A DNA stretch of 64,000 bases from Paeniglutamicibacter sulfureus. Its GTDB lineage: Bacteria; Actinomycetota; Actinomycetes; Actinomycetales; Micrococcaceae. Where the stretch lies: NCBI RefSeq assembly GCF_039535115.1, contig NZ_BAAAWO010000001.1:496001-560000 (forward strand), in the 5' to 3' direction. The position numbers were made by a program, and so were the translations under genes. The notes below the pieces were generated by a model. It was not told the origin of the DNA. It worked only from the letters and a program-made list of their open reading frames with translations, and did not search any database. Shown here one piece after another: positions 46,573 through 59,658 of the stretch (position 1 is the first letter of the stretch; the number at the start of each line of letters is the position of its first letter).

Positions 46573-47240
46573 GCACCGCCACGCACATGGACCTGACCCA
46601 CACCGAGGCACTGCTGCAGGTGCCCGAGGGCGGACTGGCCAGCGCCCCGCGGCAAAACATCGAATCCGGGATCCCCGGGGTGCGGCTGAACCCCACCCTG
46701 ATGCGCCACGAGATCTTCGACGCCGAGCTTGCCGAGGAAGTCCTGCGAACCGGTGCCCCCAGCTCCCAGGTGGTGGTGCTGCTGGCCAAGGGCGAGCTGC
46801 GCGCCGCGAGCGAACTGGTTGCCGAGACGCGGTTCATCGACCCGCAGAACTTCGCCATGCGCGTGCTTGACACCTCGCTGACCCGCGCTGCAGGCGACGC
46901 GCCCCGGGCCGTGAACCGGCTGCGCGCCCTGCTGACCGAGTTCAAGGACACCGAGCACGAGTCGATCCTGCAGCAGCACCTGGGCTTCGCCTACGTCGAG
47001 AGCGGGGACGTGCTGGCAGCGGCCAACCGCTTCCGCAAGGCCCTGGACCTGCGCACCGCAGCGGATGCCGATGCGCACCTCATCGAGTCCTCGCGCGCCT
47101 GCCTGGAATCGGTGCTGGAACACACCGCGAAAACCGCCGGAAGCGCCGATGCCCCGCATCCGGCGGCGGTGAATGCAGCCGCCCAACACCCGGCACCGGC
47201 CACCGCAGCGATTGCGCTGCAGCCCCCCGCGGCAGGCTAG
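46569..47240 (+). CDS. TPR-like hypothetical protein
   Basis: 223 residues. The centre (about 60-185) is helical with a tetratricopeptide-like repeat, best seen in HLGFAYVESGDVLAAANRFRKALDL. The ends are low-complexity; the C-terminal 40 residues are Ala/Pro-rich. The ATG overlaps the aroB stop (ATGA), so it is translated with aroB. No catalytic motif is visible. TPR proteins mediate protein contacts; the partner is unknown. Confidence 0.65.
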   Translation: MSTATHMDLTHTEALLQVPEGGLASAPRQNIESGIPGVRLNPTLMRHEIFDAELAEEVLRTGAPSSQVVVLLAKGELRAASELVAETRFIDPQNFAMRVLDTSLTRAAGDAPRAVNRLRALLTEFKDTEHESILQQHLGFAYVESGDVLAAANRFRKALDLRTAADADAHLIESSRACLESVLEHTAKTAGSADAPHPAAVNAAAQHPAPATAAIALQPPAAG

Positions 47241-47299
47241 GACGCGCGGCGTCCGGAAAATCACTACCGCGGGGAAACCCGCAGCGCCAAGTCGTGCGC

Positions 47300-47357
47300 T
47301 AAGCTTAATCTTGGATTTTTGACAACACGCCTGAGGTCGCCGCCTGGCGGCGACCTC
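47300..47357 (+). promoter_or_regulatory. efp promoter element and leader hairpin
   Basis: TAAGCT (47300-47305) is a plausible -10 box. The leader then contains GAGGTCGCCGC (47333-47343) and GCGGCGACCTC (47347-47357), a perfect 11-bp stem with a 3-base loop, about 60 bases before the efp GTG. It may stabilise the mRNA or be an old terminator of the aroB unit; there is no T-tract. Confidence 0.45.
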
Positions 47358-47419
47358 CGTCCGCCCAGCGCCTCGTGCGCATCGCGGGCCCCGGGCGACA
47401 TACGGAAGAAGAGTAGATC

Positions 47420-47980
47420 GTGGCATCAACCACTGACATCAAGAACGGACAGGTCCTCAAGATCGAGGGCCAGCTCTGGACCATCATTGACTTCCAGCAC
47501 GTGAAGCCGGGCAAGGGCGGCGCCTTCGTGCGCACCAAGATGCGCAACGTGCTCACCGGCAAGGTCGTCGACAAGACGTACAACGCCGGCGCCAAGATCG
47601 AGACCGCGACCGTTGACCGCCGCGACTACCAGTACCTGTACCAGGACGGCGAAGACTTCGTGTTCATGGACCTGAGCGACTATGACCAGATCACCGTTCC
47701 GGGCACCGTCGTGGGCGACCAGGCCGGCTACATGCTGGAAAGCCAGACCGCCACCATCGCCATGCACGAGGGCCTTCCGCTGTACATCGAGCTACCAGCC
47801 TCGGTCGTCCTCGAGATCACCTACACCGAACCGGGCCTGCAGGGCGACCGCTCCTCGGCAGGCACCAAGCCCGCAACGCTGGAGACCGGTGTCGAGATCC
47901 AGGTGCCGCTCTTCGTTGAGCAGAACACCAAGGTCAAGGTCGACACCCGCACCGGCGATTACCTGGGGCGTGTCTCCTAG
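47420..47980 (+). CDS. efp: Elongation factor P
   Basis: 186-residue factor that rescues ribosomes at polyproline stretches. All three barrel domains are present. The tip loop of domain I reads [12 protein letters not shown] with Lys32 at the usual modification position. GTG start. The stop TAG shares its last base with the nusB GTG, so the two are coupled. Confidence 0.97.
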   Translation: MASTTDIKNGQVLKIEGQLWTIIDFQHVKPGKGGAFVRTKMRNVLTGKVVDKTYNAGAKIETATVDRRDYQYLYQDGEDFVFMDLSDYDQITVPGTVVGDQAGYMLESQTATIAMHEGLPLYIELPASVVLEITYTEPGLQGDRSSAGTKPATLETGVEIQVPLFVEQNTKVKVDTRTGDYLGRVS

Positions 47981-48390
47981 TGAGCGCACGCGCCAAGGCC
48001 CGCCGCCGGGCACTTGACATCCTTTTCGAAGCCGAACAACGCGATGTCTCGCCACTGGCAGCCATGCGTTTGCGCCGTGAAGCCACGGACATCACCATCA
48101 ACGAGTACACCGTCACCCTCATCGAGGGCGTCATGAGCGAGCTGGATAGGATCGACGAGGTCCTTTCCTCCTACTCCAAGGGCTGGACCCTGGAACGCAT
48201 GCCCACGGTGGACCGCACCGCGCTGCGCATCGGCACCTGGGAGTTGTTGTACAACGACGACGTGCCCGACGGCGTTGCCGTGGCCGAGGCCGTTGCCCTG
48301 GTCCGCGAGTTGTCCACCGACGAGTCCCCGGAGTTCGTCAATGGCCTGCTCGGACGCATCCAGCAGATGAAGCCAACGCTGCTGGCCTAG
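47980..48390 (+). CDS. nusB: Transcription antitermination factor NusB
   Basis: 136-residue all-helical protein that binds boxA RNA with S10 in rRNA antitermination. SARAKARRRALDILFEAEQR at the N-terminus and YNDDVPDGVAVAEAVALV near the C-terminus are family signatures. GTG start overlapping efp by one base. A strong terminator follows. Confidence 0.96.
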   Translation: MSARAKARRRALDILFEAEQRDVSPLAAMRLRREATDITINEYTVTLIEGVMSELDRIDEVLSSYSKGWTLERMPTVDRTALRIGTWELLYNDDVPDGVAVAEAVALVRELSTDESPEFVNGLLGRIQQMKPTLLA

Positions 48391-48416
48391 TCGCCCAACT
48401 CTTCTCCAGCACCGCC

Positions 48417-48456
48417 GGCCGGCGGGATCCCGAACCATTCGGGCATCCCGCCGGCC
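48417..48456 (+). terminator. Terminator after nusB
   Basis: GGCCGGCGGGAT (48417-48428) pairs perfectly with ATCCCGCCGGCC (48445-48456); the loop contains a second CCCGAA/TTCGGG stem. It closes the efp-nusB transcript. Confidence 0.78.
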
Positions 48457-48639
48457 GCCGCCGTTAAGCGGCAATGCGCCACGTCAACGGATAGCCTGCA
48501 GCGCAGGGCGCACGGCGTGGGCAACGACACGGGCGAGGTGAAATGTGCCACACTGTGTGCTTGGGCCACGGAAACCGGCAACTGCTTGGTTCGGTCCCCG
48601 GCATCACCCCCGCATCCACCGCGTCCAGAGGAGAAACCG

Positions 48640-50037
48640 TTGAATTGGCTTGACCGCTCCCGTTCCCTCGCACCTGAGGGCTTCAACCGCTGGCTGATCC
48701 CGCCTGCGGCCCTGGCGGTGCACCTGTGCATCGGCCAGGCCTACGCCACCAGCGTGTACAAATCTGCACTCATCGGCCACTTCGAGGTCTCGCAAACCGC
48801 CATCGGCGTCATCTTCTCGATCGCCATCGTGATGCTGGGCCTCTCGGCTGCCTTCATGGGCACCTGGGTGGAGCGCAGCGGACCGCGCAAGTCGATGTTC
48901 GTTGCCGCCTCCTTCTGGGGTGCAGGCTTTCTGGTCGGCGCGGCCGGCATCTTCACCGGGCAGCTCTGGCTGCTCTACCTGGGCTACGGCGTCATCGGCG
49001 GCATCGGGCTGGGCATCGGCTACATCTCTCCGGTCTCCACGCTCATGAAGTGGTTCCCCGACCGCCCGGGCATGGCCACCGGCATGGCGATCATGGGCTT
49101 CGGCGGCGGGGCGCTGATCGCCTCGCCCATGTCCACCGCGCTGCTCAAGGCCTTCGACGGCTTCGACCCGGTCAGCGACGGTGCCGACTGGATCGCCTCG
49201 GGCGCCTCGGTCGGCAAGCTCTTCCTGACCCTGGGCCTGGTCTACTTCGTGGTGATGATGTACGGGGTCGCCAACATCCGCGTCCCGGCACCGGGCTGGA
49301 AGCCGCGCGGCTGGGACGCCTCCAAGACCAAGTCTTCTGCCATGGTCACCCGCGGCCACGTCTCTGCTGCAAACGCCATCAAGACGCGCAGCTTCTGGCT
49401 GGTCTGGACGGCGCTGTTCCTCAACGTCACCGCCGGCATCGGGATCCTGGAGCAGGCTTCCCCGATGATCCAGGACTTCTTCCGCGGCGCCGATGGGAAC
49501 TCCGCTGTCAATGCGGCGGTCGCCGCCGGATTCGTGGGGATGCTTTCCATCGGCAACATGGCCGGGCGCTTTATCTGGTCCAGCACCTCGGATGTGATCG
49601 GCCGCAAGCGCATCTACATGGTCTACCTGGGCATCGGCGCACTCTTCTACGTGGTGCTCGCCTTCTTCGGCGGCAGCTCGATGCTGCTCTTCGTGGCCAT
49701 GGCGGTGGTGATCATCAGCTTCTACGGCGGCTCCTTCGCCACCGCTCCCGCCTACCTCAAGGACCTCTTCGGCACCTTTCAGGTCGGCGCGATCCACGGG
49801 CGCCTGCTCACCGCCTGGTCGGCAGCCGGCATCGCCGGGCCGCTGATCGTCAACGGGTTGCTGGACCTGCAGGGCAAACCGGGCACCATGAGTGCCCACA
49901 ACTATCTTCCGGTGCTGCTGACCATGGTGGTGCTGCTGGTCATCGGCTTCATCGCCACCACGCTCATCAAGCCGGTGGATCCGAAATTCCACGAGCCGGG
50001 CGAAGAACTCGCCCCCGCCACCACCAAGGGAGCCTAG
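48640..50037 (+). CDS. OFA-family MFS transporter
   Basis: 465 residues from TTG 48640, chosen because AGAGGAGA stands 8 bases before it and because the product then begins a few residues before NRWLIPPAALAVHLCIGQAY, the typical start of the oxalate:formate antiporter (OFA) family. Twelve membrane helices can be traced. The loop ERSGPRKS between helices 2 and 3 is the MFS motif. The substrate cannot be told from sequence; family members carry small mono- and dicarboxylates. It is followed directly by its small partner. A short CACACTGTGTG palindrome (about 48549-48559) in the leader might be an operator. Confidence 0.85.
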   Translation: MNWLDRSRSLAPEGFNRWLIPPAALAVHLCIGQAYATSVYKSALIGHFEVSQTAIGVIFSIAIVMLGLSAAFMGTWVERSGPRKSMFVAASFWGAGFLVGAAGIFTGQLWLLYLGYGVIGGIGLGIGYISPVSTLMKWFPDRPGMATGMAIMGFGGGALIASPMSTALLKAFDGFDPVSDGADWIASGASVGKLFLTLGLVYFVVMMYGVANIRVPAPGWKPRGWDASKTKSSAMVTRGHVSAANAIKTRSFWLVWTALFLNVTAGIGILEQASPMIQDFFRGADGNSAVNAAVAAGFVGMLSIGNMAGRFIWSSTSDVIGRKRIYMVYLGIGALFYVVLAFFGGSSMLLFVAMAVVIISFYGGSFATAPAYLKDLFGTFQVGAIHGRLLTAWSAAGIAGPLIVNGLLDLQGKPGTMSAHNYLPVLLTMVVLLVIGFIATTLIKPVDPKFHEPGEELAPATTKGA

Positions 50038-50190
50038 ATGTCGACGCAACAGCCCGATCCCATCGATGCAGCGGACGTTCCGGTGAACCCGGCCGTGGGC
50101 CGGCTGGTCTTCGGCTGGCTATTGGTCGGCGTGCCGCTGGCCTACGGGGTGATCACCACCCTCTCGCGGGTGGGACAGCTCTTCCAATAG
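50038..50190 (+). CDS. MFS transporter small subunit-like protein
   Basis: A 50-residue protein whose ATG follows the transporter stop with no gap. One membrane helix (about 24-43, LVFGWLLVGVPLAYGVITTL) ends in SRVGQLFQ. Short single-helix proteins of this kind are regularly encoded right after OFA transporters and are annotated as small subunits. The stop codon lies inside the first unit of a 15-base tandem duplication. Confidence 0.75.
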   Translation: MSTQQPDPIDAADVPVNPAVGRLVFGWLLVGVPLAYGVITTLSRVGQLFQ

Positions 50191-50208
50191 ACACTCTTCC
50201 AATAGACA
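50179..50208. repeat. 15-bp perfect tandem duplication
   Basis: CTCTTCCAATAGACA occurs twice head to tail (50179-50193 and 50194-50208) across the end of the MFS small-subunit gene. Because the unit includes the stop TAG, the duplication does not change the protein. It looks like a recent slippage event. Confidence 0.9.
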
Positions 50209-50314
50209 TACGCCGCATGCCGGACGGCCAGAGGCGTGGAAGGAGCCGGGTGGGCCGGGGAATGGCGGCGGTGGATGCCCGGGCATCCACCGCCGTTCCC
50301 GTTCACCCGCCCGG

Positions 50315-51538
50315 TTACCGTCCCGCGGACCCGGGCTTTGGGCCGATGAGCAGCTGTGCCCGTTGCCGGTGGGATTGGTGCAGCAGCGCGGTCTCCCGGG
50401 CCAGGTCCGTCCCGGAGCCGTGGCCTGCAACGATCCGCTGGCGGACCGCGGCAAGGTTCATGGCGGTGGTGGTGAACTGCTTCATGTGGCGGCTCCGGCC
50501 GATTCCTGCCGCCCATTGCCTGGCCCGGCGCCGGCCCGCGGGCGTGGCAAACATCGCCACCTCCGCGTCGGTGAACCACCCGGCATCCCGGTAGTCGGCA
50601 AGGCGCCGCTGCGTCAGCTTCCGCTCGGCCCGCTGCAACAGCACCACGGCGATCACGGCGGCCATGAACAGGGGAACCTGCAACAGGAAATAGAAGCTCA
50701 GGAAGTCGGTGAAGAAGATGCCGACCCCGCCGTTCCAGAGGAAGTGCCCGATCATCGCCGGGACAAGGCCCATGAGCAGATACAGCGGCCACCTGCCCCG
50801 CCTGCCGCGTTCGGCGCACAGCCCCAGGGCAAAACCCGTCCAGGCGGTGAACATCACGTGGGCGAAGGGGGAGAAGAGCCCGCGCAACACAAAGACCGTG
50901 GCCAGTTCGCCCGGCGTCCCTGGGTCGGCATAGCTGGAACCGAAGTACAGGATGTTCTCGGTGAACGCGAAGCCGGCGCCGACGATGCCTCCGTAGACGA
51001 TCCCGTCAATGGGCCCGTCGAAATGCGCGCGGTTGATCCAGAAGATCAGCAGCACACCGGCGCCCTTGGCCAGCTCCTCCACGATCGGCGCCTGCACCAC
51101 CGCGCCGAAGAGGTCCATCTCAAGCCGTCCGGCCGGGTCGAAGAACAGCTCCATGAACACGTCTCCCACCAGCAGCGATCCGGCCACCGAGGCGCCCGCG
51201 CCCCACAGCAGCCCCAGGGCCAACAGTGAGCGCGGTTCCGGGTCCCAGCGATCCACCCAGCGCAGCCCCAACAGGCACAGTGCCAAGGGGACCATCGCCA
51301 GGGCGCCGAGCCACAGCACCGTGCCGGATCCGAAGACCCCGGAGAGGAACCAGGCAACGGCCAGCAGCACTGCCGTGCACACCACCAGGGCCAGCGTGAC
51401 GACGCCCCCGGGGCGGGTTGGCGGGGCACCGCCGGGCGTCGCCTGCGCGGGCATGGAGCCCGGGGCGGTGCTGCCCGTCCACGGATCGTGCAGTGCGGGA
51501 TTGGGGGAGGGCTCCGGGGGCTGTGAGGTAACGCGCAT
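50315..51538 (-). CDS. PrsW-family intramembrane metalloprotease
   Basis: 407 residues. Seven or eight membrane helices are seen, with the PrsW motifs EELAKG (Glu154-Glu155), the [10 protein letters not shown] segment (about 190-199), His227 in FAHVMF and His265 in GHFLWN. These form the presumed metal site. Family members cleave anti-sigma factors inside the membrane (B. subtilis PrsW/RsiW); no anti-sigma gene is adjacent, and many actinobacterial members have unknown targets. The N-terminal 45 residues are Pro-rich and cytoplasmic, and the C-terminal 110 residues are soluble and basic. It diverges from pyrR. Confidence 0.85.
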   Translation of the reverse strand: MRVTSQPPEPSPNPALHDPWTGSTAPGSMPAQATPGGAPPTRPGGVVTLALVVCTAVLLAVAWFLSGVFGSGTVLWLGALAMVPLALCLLGLRWVDRWDPEPRSLLALGLLWGAGASVAGSLLVGDVFMELFFDPAGRLEMDLFGAVVQAPIVEELAKGAGVLLIFWINRAHFDGPIDGIVYGGIVGAGFAFTENILYFGSSYADPGTPGELATVFVLRGLFSPFAHVMFTAWTGFALGLCAERGRRGRWPLYLLMGLVPAMIGHFLWNGGVGIFFTDFLSFYFLLQVPLFMAAVIAVVLLQRAERKLTQRRLADYRDAGWFTDAEVAMFATPAGRRRARQWAAGIGRSRHMKQFTTTAMNLAAVRQRIVAGHGSGTDLARETALLHQSHRQRAQLLIGPKPGSAGR

Positions 51539-51570
51539 GTCTCAAATCCTACGTGGAGCACCCGCTGTGC

Positions 51571-51624
51571 TAATTTTGATGGAGCAAGCAACCTTTAAAT
51601 TCCGTCCAGTGAGGCGGGGAAGGA
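51571..51624 (+). promoter_or_regulatory. PyrR-binding leader of the pyr operon
   Basis: An extended -10 TGCTAATTT (TAATTT 51571-51576) starts a short leader. The leader contains the classic PyrR-binding hairpin: CCTTTAAATTCCGTCCAGTG from 51592, then AGGCGGGGAAGG to 51623. CCTT and AAGG form the base of the stem and TCCAGTGAGGC the conserved loop region. The 3' arm overlaps the AAGGAGG ribosome-binding site of pyrR, so PyrR bound with UMP/UTP should block translation, as described for mycobacteria. No terminator/antiterminator pair is seen, in contrast to Bacillus. Confidence 0.85.
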
Positions 51625-51632
51625 GGCCGCAC

Positions 51633-52223
51633 ATGAGCAACGAGCAGAACCATGCCCGTGCCACGGCGCCCGTCAGTGCCCGGATTGTCCTCTCCAGCGA
51701 AGACATCGATCGGGTCATCACCCGCATCGCCCACGAAATCATCGAGGCGAACAAGGGAACGGCAGACCTGGTGCTCCTGGGCATTCCCTCCCGCGGCTTC
51801 CCCTTGGCCCAGCGGTTGGCGCAGCGCATCGCCGCCACCGAGCCGGGCCTGGACGCCCGGGCCATCACCGGGCAACTCGACGTCACGATGTACCGCGACG
51901 ACCTCCGCCACTCCACCACCCGCACCCCGGTGCCCACGCGCCTTCCGGCCGGCGGCATCGACGACAAGGTCGTGGTGCTGGTCGACGACGTGCTCTACTC
52001 CGGGCGCACCATCCGCGCCGCCCTGGACGCCATCGCCGACCTGGGCCGCCCGCGCATCGTCCGCCTGGCGGTGCTGGTTGACCGCGGCCACCGCGAACTT
52101 CCCATCCGCGCCGACCACGTCGGCAAGAACCTTCCCACCGCGACCACCGAAAAGGTGCGCGTGCACCTTTCCGAGGTCGACGGGGAGAACAACAACGAGG
52201 TCGTCATCGAGGCCCACGCATGA
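51633..52223 (+). CDS. pyrR: Pyrimidine operon regulator / uracil phosphoribosyltransferase PyrR
   Basis: 196 residues from ATG 51633 with an AAGGAGG site. PRPP-binding loop [20 protein letters not shown]; the LLGIPSRG and DITMYRDDL-like (DVTMYRDDL) segments match the PyrR family. It binds the pyr mRNA leader and has weak uracil phosphoribosyltransferase activity. First gene of the operon; overlaps pyrB by 4 bases. Confidence 0.96.
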   Translation: MSNEQNHARATAPVSARIVLSSEDIDRVITRIAHEIIEANKGTADLVLLGIPSRGFPLAQRLAQRIAATEPGLDARAITGQLDVTMYRDDLRHSTTRTPVPTRLPAGGIDDKVVVLVDDVLYSGRTIRAALDAIADLGRPRIVRLAVLVDRGHRELPIRADHVGKNLPTATTEKVRVHLSEVDGENNNEVVIEAHA

Positions 52224-53200
52224 AACACCTGCTCTCCACCCTTGATCTCTCGCGCGCCGACGCCATCCGCATCCTCGACATTGCCGAGGAAATGGCCGCC
52301 GTGGGCACCCGCGAGGTCAAGAAGCTTCCGGCGCTGCGCGGCCGCACCGTGGTCAACCTCTTCTTCGAGGACTCCACCCGCACCCGCATCTCCTTCGAAG
52401 CCGCGGCCAAGCGCCTGAGCGCCGACGTGATCAACTTCTCCGCGAAGGGCTCCTCGGTCTCCAAGGGCGAATCGCTCAAGGACACCGCCCAGACGCTGCA
52501 GGCCATCGGCGCGGACGCGGTGGTCATCCGCCACGGCGCCTCCGGGGCCCCGGCCCGACTGGCCGCCACCGACTGGATCGACGCCCCGGTGGTCAACGCC
52601 GGGGACGGCACCCACGAACACCCCACCCAGGCACTGCTCGACGCGTTCACGTTGCGCGCCCACTGGTCCAAGGTCCGCGGGGAGGGCTCGCTCGGGGCCG
52701 ATCTTTCCGGCATGAAGGTCGCCATCGTCGGGGACATCCTGCACTCCCGGGTCGCCCGCTCCAACCTCTGGCTGCTGCGCACCCTGGGCGCCGAGGTCAC
52801 CATGGTGGCCCCGCCGACCCTGCTGCCGCACGGCTCCCACGCCTGGCCGTGCACCATCAGCTACGACCTGGACGCCACGCTGGCCACCGGCGTCGATGCC
52901 GTGATGATGCTGCGCGTGCAGGGCGAGCGCATGCACGACTCCTTCTTCCCCAACACCCGCGAGTACTCGCGCCTCTGGGGCTTCGACGACGCCCGGCTGG
53001 CGGCGCTCGACGCGCAGCCCGGGACCGAAACCATCATCATGCACCCGGGCCCGATGAACCGCGGCCTGGAAATCTCCTCGGCCGCAGCCGACTCGCCCCG
53101 CTCCACCGTGCTGGCCCAGGTGGCCAACGGCGTCGCGGTGCGCATGGCCGTGCTGTACCTATTGCTATCGGGGGACCAGCAGCGTCCCGCCGGCCTCTAA
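52220..53200 (+). CDS. pyrB: Aspartate carbamoyltransferase
   Basis: 326-residue catalytic chain; makes carbamoyl-aspartate. Carbamoyl-phosphate loop [13 protein letters not shown] (48-60) and aspartate-side HPTQALLD are present. No pyrI regulatory chain gene is linked, as usual in actinobacteria. ATGA overlap with pyrR; pyrC follows after 31 bases. Confidence 0.97.
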   Translation: MKHLLSTLDLSRADAIRILDIAEEMAAVGTREVKKLPALRGRTVVNLFFEDSTRTRISFEAAAKRLSADVINFSAKGSSVSKGESLKDTAQTLQAIGADAVVIRHGASGAPARLAATDWIDAPVVNAGDGTHEHPTQALLDAFTLRAHWSKVRGEGSLGADLSGMKVAIVGDILHSRVARSNLWLLRTLGAEVTMVAPPTLLPHGSHAWPCTISYDLDATLATGVDAVMMLRVQGERMHDSFFPNTREYSRLWGFDDARLAALDAQPGTETIIMHPGPMNRGLEISSAAADSPRSTVLAQVANGVAVRMAVLYLLLSGDQQRPAGL

Positions 53201-53231
53201 AGAACTTGTCAAGAAACGGGAGTAAATCCTC

Positions 53232-54566
53232 ATGAGCACCACCAACAACGCCTATCTCATCCGCGGCGCCAAGCCGCTGGGCCACGAAGCCAGCGACATC
53301 CTCATCCAGGACGGCGTCATCGTCGCCCTCGGCACCGACGCCGCAACGCACGCAGCGGCCGCCACCGCCACGGTCATCGAGGCCGCCGGCCAGATCGCAC
53401 TGCCCGGCCTGGTCGATGTGCACACGCACCTGCGCGAACCCGGCCGCGAGGACGCTGAGACCGTGGAAACCGGCACGCGTGCCGCCGCACTGGGCGGCTT
53501 CACCGCCGTGCACGCCATGGCCAACTCCAACCCCGTGGCGGACACCGCCGGGGTCGTCGAGCAGGTCTGGTCGCTGGGCAAGCGCTCGGGCTGGGTCGAT
53601 GTGCGCCCGGTCGGTGCGGTCACCGTGGGCCTGGCCGGTGACCAACTCTCGGAAATCGGCGCGATGGCCGACTCCCGCGCGCAGGTCCGCGTCTTCTCCG
53701 ACGACGGCATCTGCGTCTTCGACCCGCTGATCATGCGCCGCGCCCTGGAATACGTGAAGGCCTTCGACGGCGTCGTCGCCCAGCACGCCCAGGAACCGCG
53801 CCTCACCGAGGGGTCCCAGATGAACGAGGGCGAGGTCTCCGCGGTACTCGGCCTAACCGGATGGCCGGCCGTCGCCGAGGAATCGATCATCGCCCGCGAC
53901 GTGCTGTTGGCCGAACACGTGGGCTCCCGCCTGCACGTCTGCCACGTCTCCACCGCCGGGAGCGTGGAAATCATCCGCTGGGCCAAGTCCCGCGGCGTGA
54001 ACGTCACCGCCGAGGTCACCCCGCACCACCTGCTGCTCACCGACGAACTGGTCAAGAGCTACGACCCGGTCTACAAGGTCAACCCGCCGCTGCGCCGCGA
54101 GGCGGACGTCATGGCGCTGCGCGCCGGTCTGGCCGACGGGACCATCGACGTCATCGGCACCGACCACGCACCGCACCCCTCCGAGGCGAAGGAATGCGAG
54201 TGGGCCGCCGCGGCCATGGGCATGACCGGGCTGGAAACAGCGCTCTCGGTGGTGCAGCACACCATGATCGAAACGGGCATGATCACCTGGGCCGACTTCG
54301 CGCGCATCACCTCCACCGCCCCGGCGGCCATCGGTCGGGTTGAGGACCAGGGCCGCGAGCTGGCCGTGGGCGAACCCGCCAACATCACCATCGTGGATGC
54401 CGACGCGCGCTGGGTTGTGGACCCGTTCGCGATGGCCACCAAGGGCCGGAACTCCCCGTTCAAGGGGCTCACGCTGCCGGGCAAGGTCACCGCGGTGTTC
54501 TTCCACGGCCACCCCACGGTGCTGGGCGGAGCGTTGAACACCCCGCGGCCCACCGAGGCCGCCTAA
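53232..54566 (+). CDS. pyrC: Dihydroorotase
   Basis: 444-residue amidohydrolase of the type I class. Metal ligands are in HTHLREPG (His64, His66), SDDG, AQHAQEP, CHVS and GTDHAPH. It closes carbamoyl-aspartate to dihydroorotate. A GGGAGTAAATCCTC leader gives the ribosome-binding site. Dihydroorotate dehydrogenase (pyrD) and pyrE are not in this operon segment. Confidence 0.97.
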   Translation: MSTTNNAYLIRGAKPLGHEASDILIQDGVIVALGTDAATHAAAATATVIEAAGQIALPGLVDVHTHLREPGREDAETVETGTRAAALGGFTAVHAMANSNPVADTAGVVEQVWSLGKRSGWVDVRPVGAVTVGLAGDQLSEIGAMADSRAQVRVFSDDGICVFDPLIMRRALEYVKAFDGVVAQHAQEPRLTEGSQMNEGEVSAVLGLTGWPAVAEESIIARDVLLAEHVGSRLHVCHVSTAGSVEIIRWAKSRGVNVTAEVTPHHLLLTDELVKSYDPVYKVNPPLRREADVMALRAGLADGTIDVIGTDHAPHPSEAKECEWAAAAMGMTGLETALSVVQHTMIETGMITWADFARITSTAPAAIGRVEDQGRELAVGEPANITIVDADARWVVDPFAMATKGRNSPFKGLTLPGKVTAVFFHGHPTVLGGALNTPRPTEAA

Positions 54567-55124
54567 ATGGGCCAGTACACGGCAGCCGTGGTCATCACCC
54601 TGGCGATCGTGGTGCTGATGGTGGCGCTGATCCTGCTGGGTTGGCGCAACCGCCTGCGCCGCCAGGCATCGGTGCCGGCCCCGAGCCCGGTTCCCGAGGA
54701 CGCCGACGGCGCCCCCGCCCTGGGCGCGCAACTCGGGGACAGTGCCGAGGGCATCTACGTGTGCACCACCACGGCCGGGGACTGGCTTGACCGCATCGCC
54801 GCGCACCGGCTGGGCATCCGCACCAACGCGGACCTGTCCATCCACGCTGCCGGCGTGCTGCTGGCCCGCCGCGGGGCAGCCGACCTCTTCATCCCCGCCC
54901 ACGACCTGACCGGGGTTTCCCGGGCCAGCGGCATGGCAGGGAAATTCGTGGAGAAGGACGGCCTGCTGGTCATCAGCTGGATGCTGGGCACCATGGCCGT
55001 GGACACCGGCTTCCGCCCCCGCTACCACCAAGAACTCCCGGACCTCGCCGCGCGGATCGCCGCGCTGGCAGGCACCGGAACCAACGACACGCAACCACCC
55101 GCCGAAACAAAGGAAAACCAGTGA
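54567..55124 (+). CDS. PH-like domain membrane protein
   Basis: 185 residues: a single N-terminal membrane helix (about 5-25) then a PH-like beta domain (about 50-165, [16 protein letters not shown] and [10 protein letters not shown]). Rv1382 holds the same place between pyrC and carA in Mycobacterium; it is annotated as an export or PH-like protein without known function. It starts directly after the pyrC stop and overlaps carA by 4 bases, so it is made with the pyrimidine enzymes. Confidence 0.78.
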   Translation: MGQYTAAVVITLAIVVLMVALILLGWRNRLRRQASVPAPSPVPEDADGAPALGAQLGDSAEGIYVCTTTAGDWLDRIAAHRLGIRTNADLSIHAAGVLLARRGAADLFIPAHDLTGVSRASGMAGKFVEKDGLLVISWMLGTMAVDTGFRPRYHQELPDLAARIAALAGTGTNDTQPPAETKENQ

Positions 55125-56313
55125 CAGCAGTACAGGGAACCGAGCAAGCCCTCTTGGTGCTCGAAGACGGACGGGTTTTCCGCGGCCGTAGCTACGGCGC
55201 CATCGGCACCGCCTTGGGCGAAGCGGTCTTCTCCACCGGCATGTCCGGCTATCAGGAGACCCTCACCGACCCCTCCTACGCCCGCCAGATCATCGTGCAG
55301 ACCTTCCCGCACATCGGCAACACCGGGGTCAACGACGACGACGCCGAATCGAACCGCATCTGGGCCGCCGGCTACGTGGTCCGCGACGCCGCGCGACGCC
55401 CCTCGAACTGGCGCGCCCAGCGCAGCCTCGACGAGGAACTGCGGGCCTACGACGTCGTGGGCATCCAGCAGGTCGACACCCGCGCCCTGACCCGCCACCT
55501 GCGTGACCGCGGCGCCATGAAGTCCGGGATCTTCTCCGGCGACGCCGCCAAGGCGTCCGTGGAAGAGCTGGTGGCGGCAGTGAACGCCCAGCCGTCCATG
55601 GAGGGACAGAACCTCTCCGCACTGGTCTCCACCAAGGAGGCATACACCGTCGAGCCCAAGGACCACGGTTTCGCCGGAGAGCCGCTGTTCTCCATCGCCG
55701 CGATCGACCTGGGCATCAAGTCGATGACCCCGCAGCGCTTCGCCGAGCGCGGGGTGCGCGTCCACGTGCTGCCGCACAACGCCACCTTCGAGGACGTGGC
55801 GGCCCTCGGCGCCGACGGCGTGTTCATCTCCAACGGCCCCGGTGACCCCGCAACGGCAGCCACCCAGGTGGAACTGGTCCGCCAGGTGCTCGACGCGAAG
55901 ATCCCGTACTTCGGCATCTGCTTCGGCAACCAGATCCTGGGCCGCGCCCTGGGCTACGGCACCTACAAGCTGCGCTTCGGCCACCGCGGCATCAACCAGC
56001 CGGTGCTGGACAAGGCCACCGGCAAGGTGGAGATCACCAGCCAGAACCACGGCTTCGCCGTCGACGCACCCCGCGAGGGCGCAGCAAACGCCCCGCTGGA
56101 GCGCTTCGGCCGCGTAGAGGTGTCCCACATCTCGCTCAACGACTCCGTCGTCGAGGGCCTGGCCTGCCTGGACATTCCCGCCTTCTCGGTGCAGTACCAC
56201 CCCGAGGCGGCCTCCGGGCCCCACGACGCCAGCCACCTGTTCGACAGGTTCATCACCAACATGCGCGCGGCCAAGAACACCGCCGCCACCGCATCCACCC
56301 AGGGAGAGAAGTA

Positions 56314-56314
<1 letters not shown>
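55121..56314 (+). CDS. carA: Carbamoyl-phosphate synthase small chain
   Basis: 397 residues; glutaminase that feeds ammonia to CarB. N-terminal CPSase domain ([18 protein letters not shown]), then class I amidotransferase with Cys267 in [10 protein letters not shown] and His360/Glu362 in YHPEA. GTG start overlapping the previous stop. The last base of its stop is the first base of the carB ATG. Confidence 0.97.

Positions 56315-59650
<3,336 letters not shown>

Positions 59651-59658
<8 letters not shown>

Noticed and set aside
50038..50594. Long plus-strand frame running out of the MFS gene in another frame
   Set aside because: It is a shadow of the transporter and of the minus-strand protease gene; the real downstream gene is the 50-residue small subunit.
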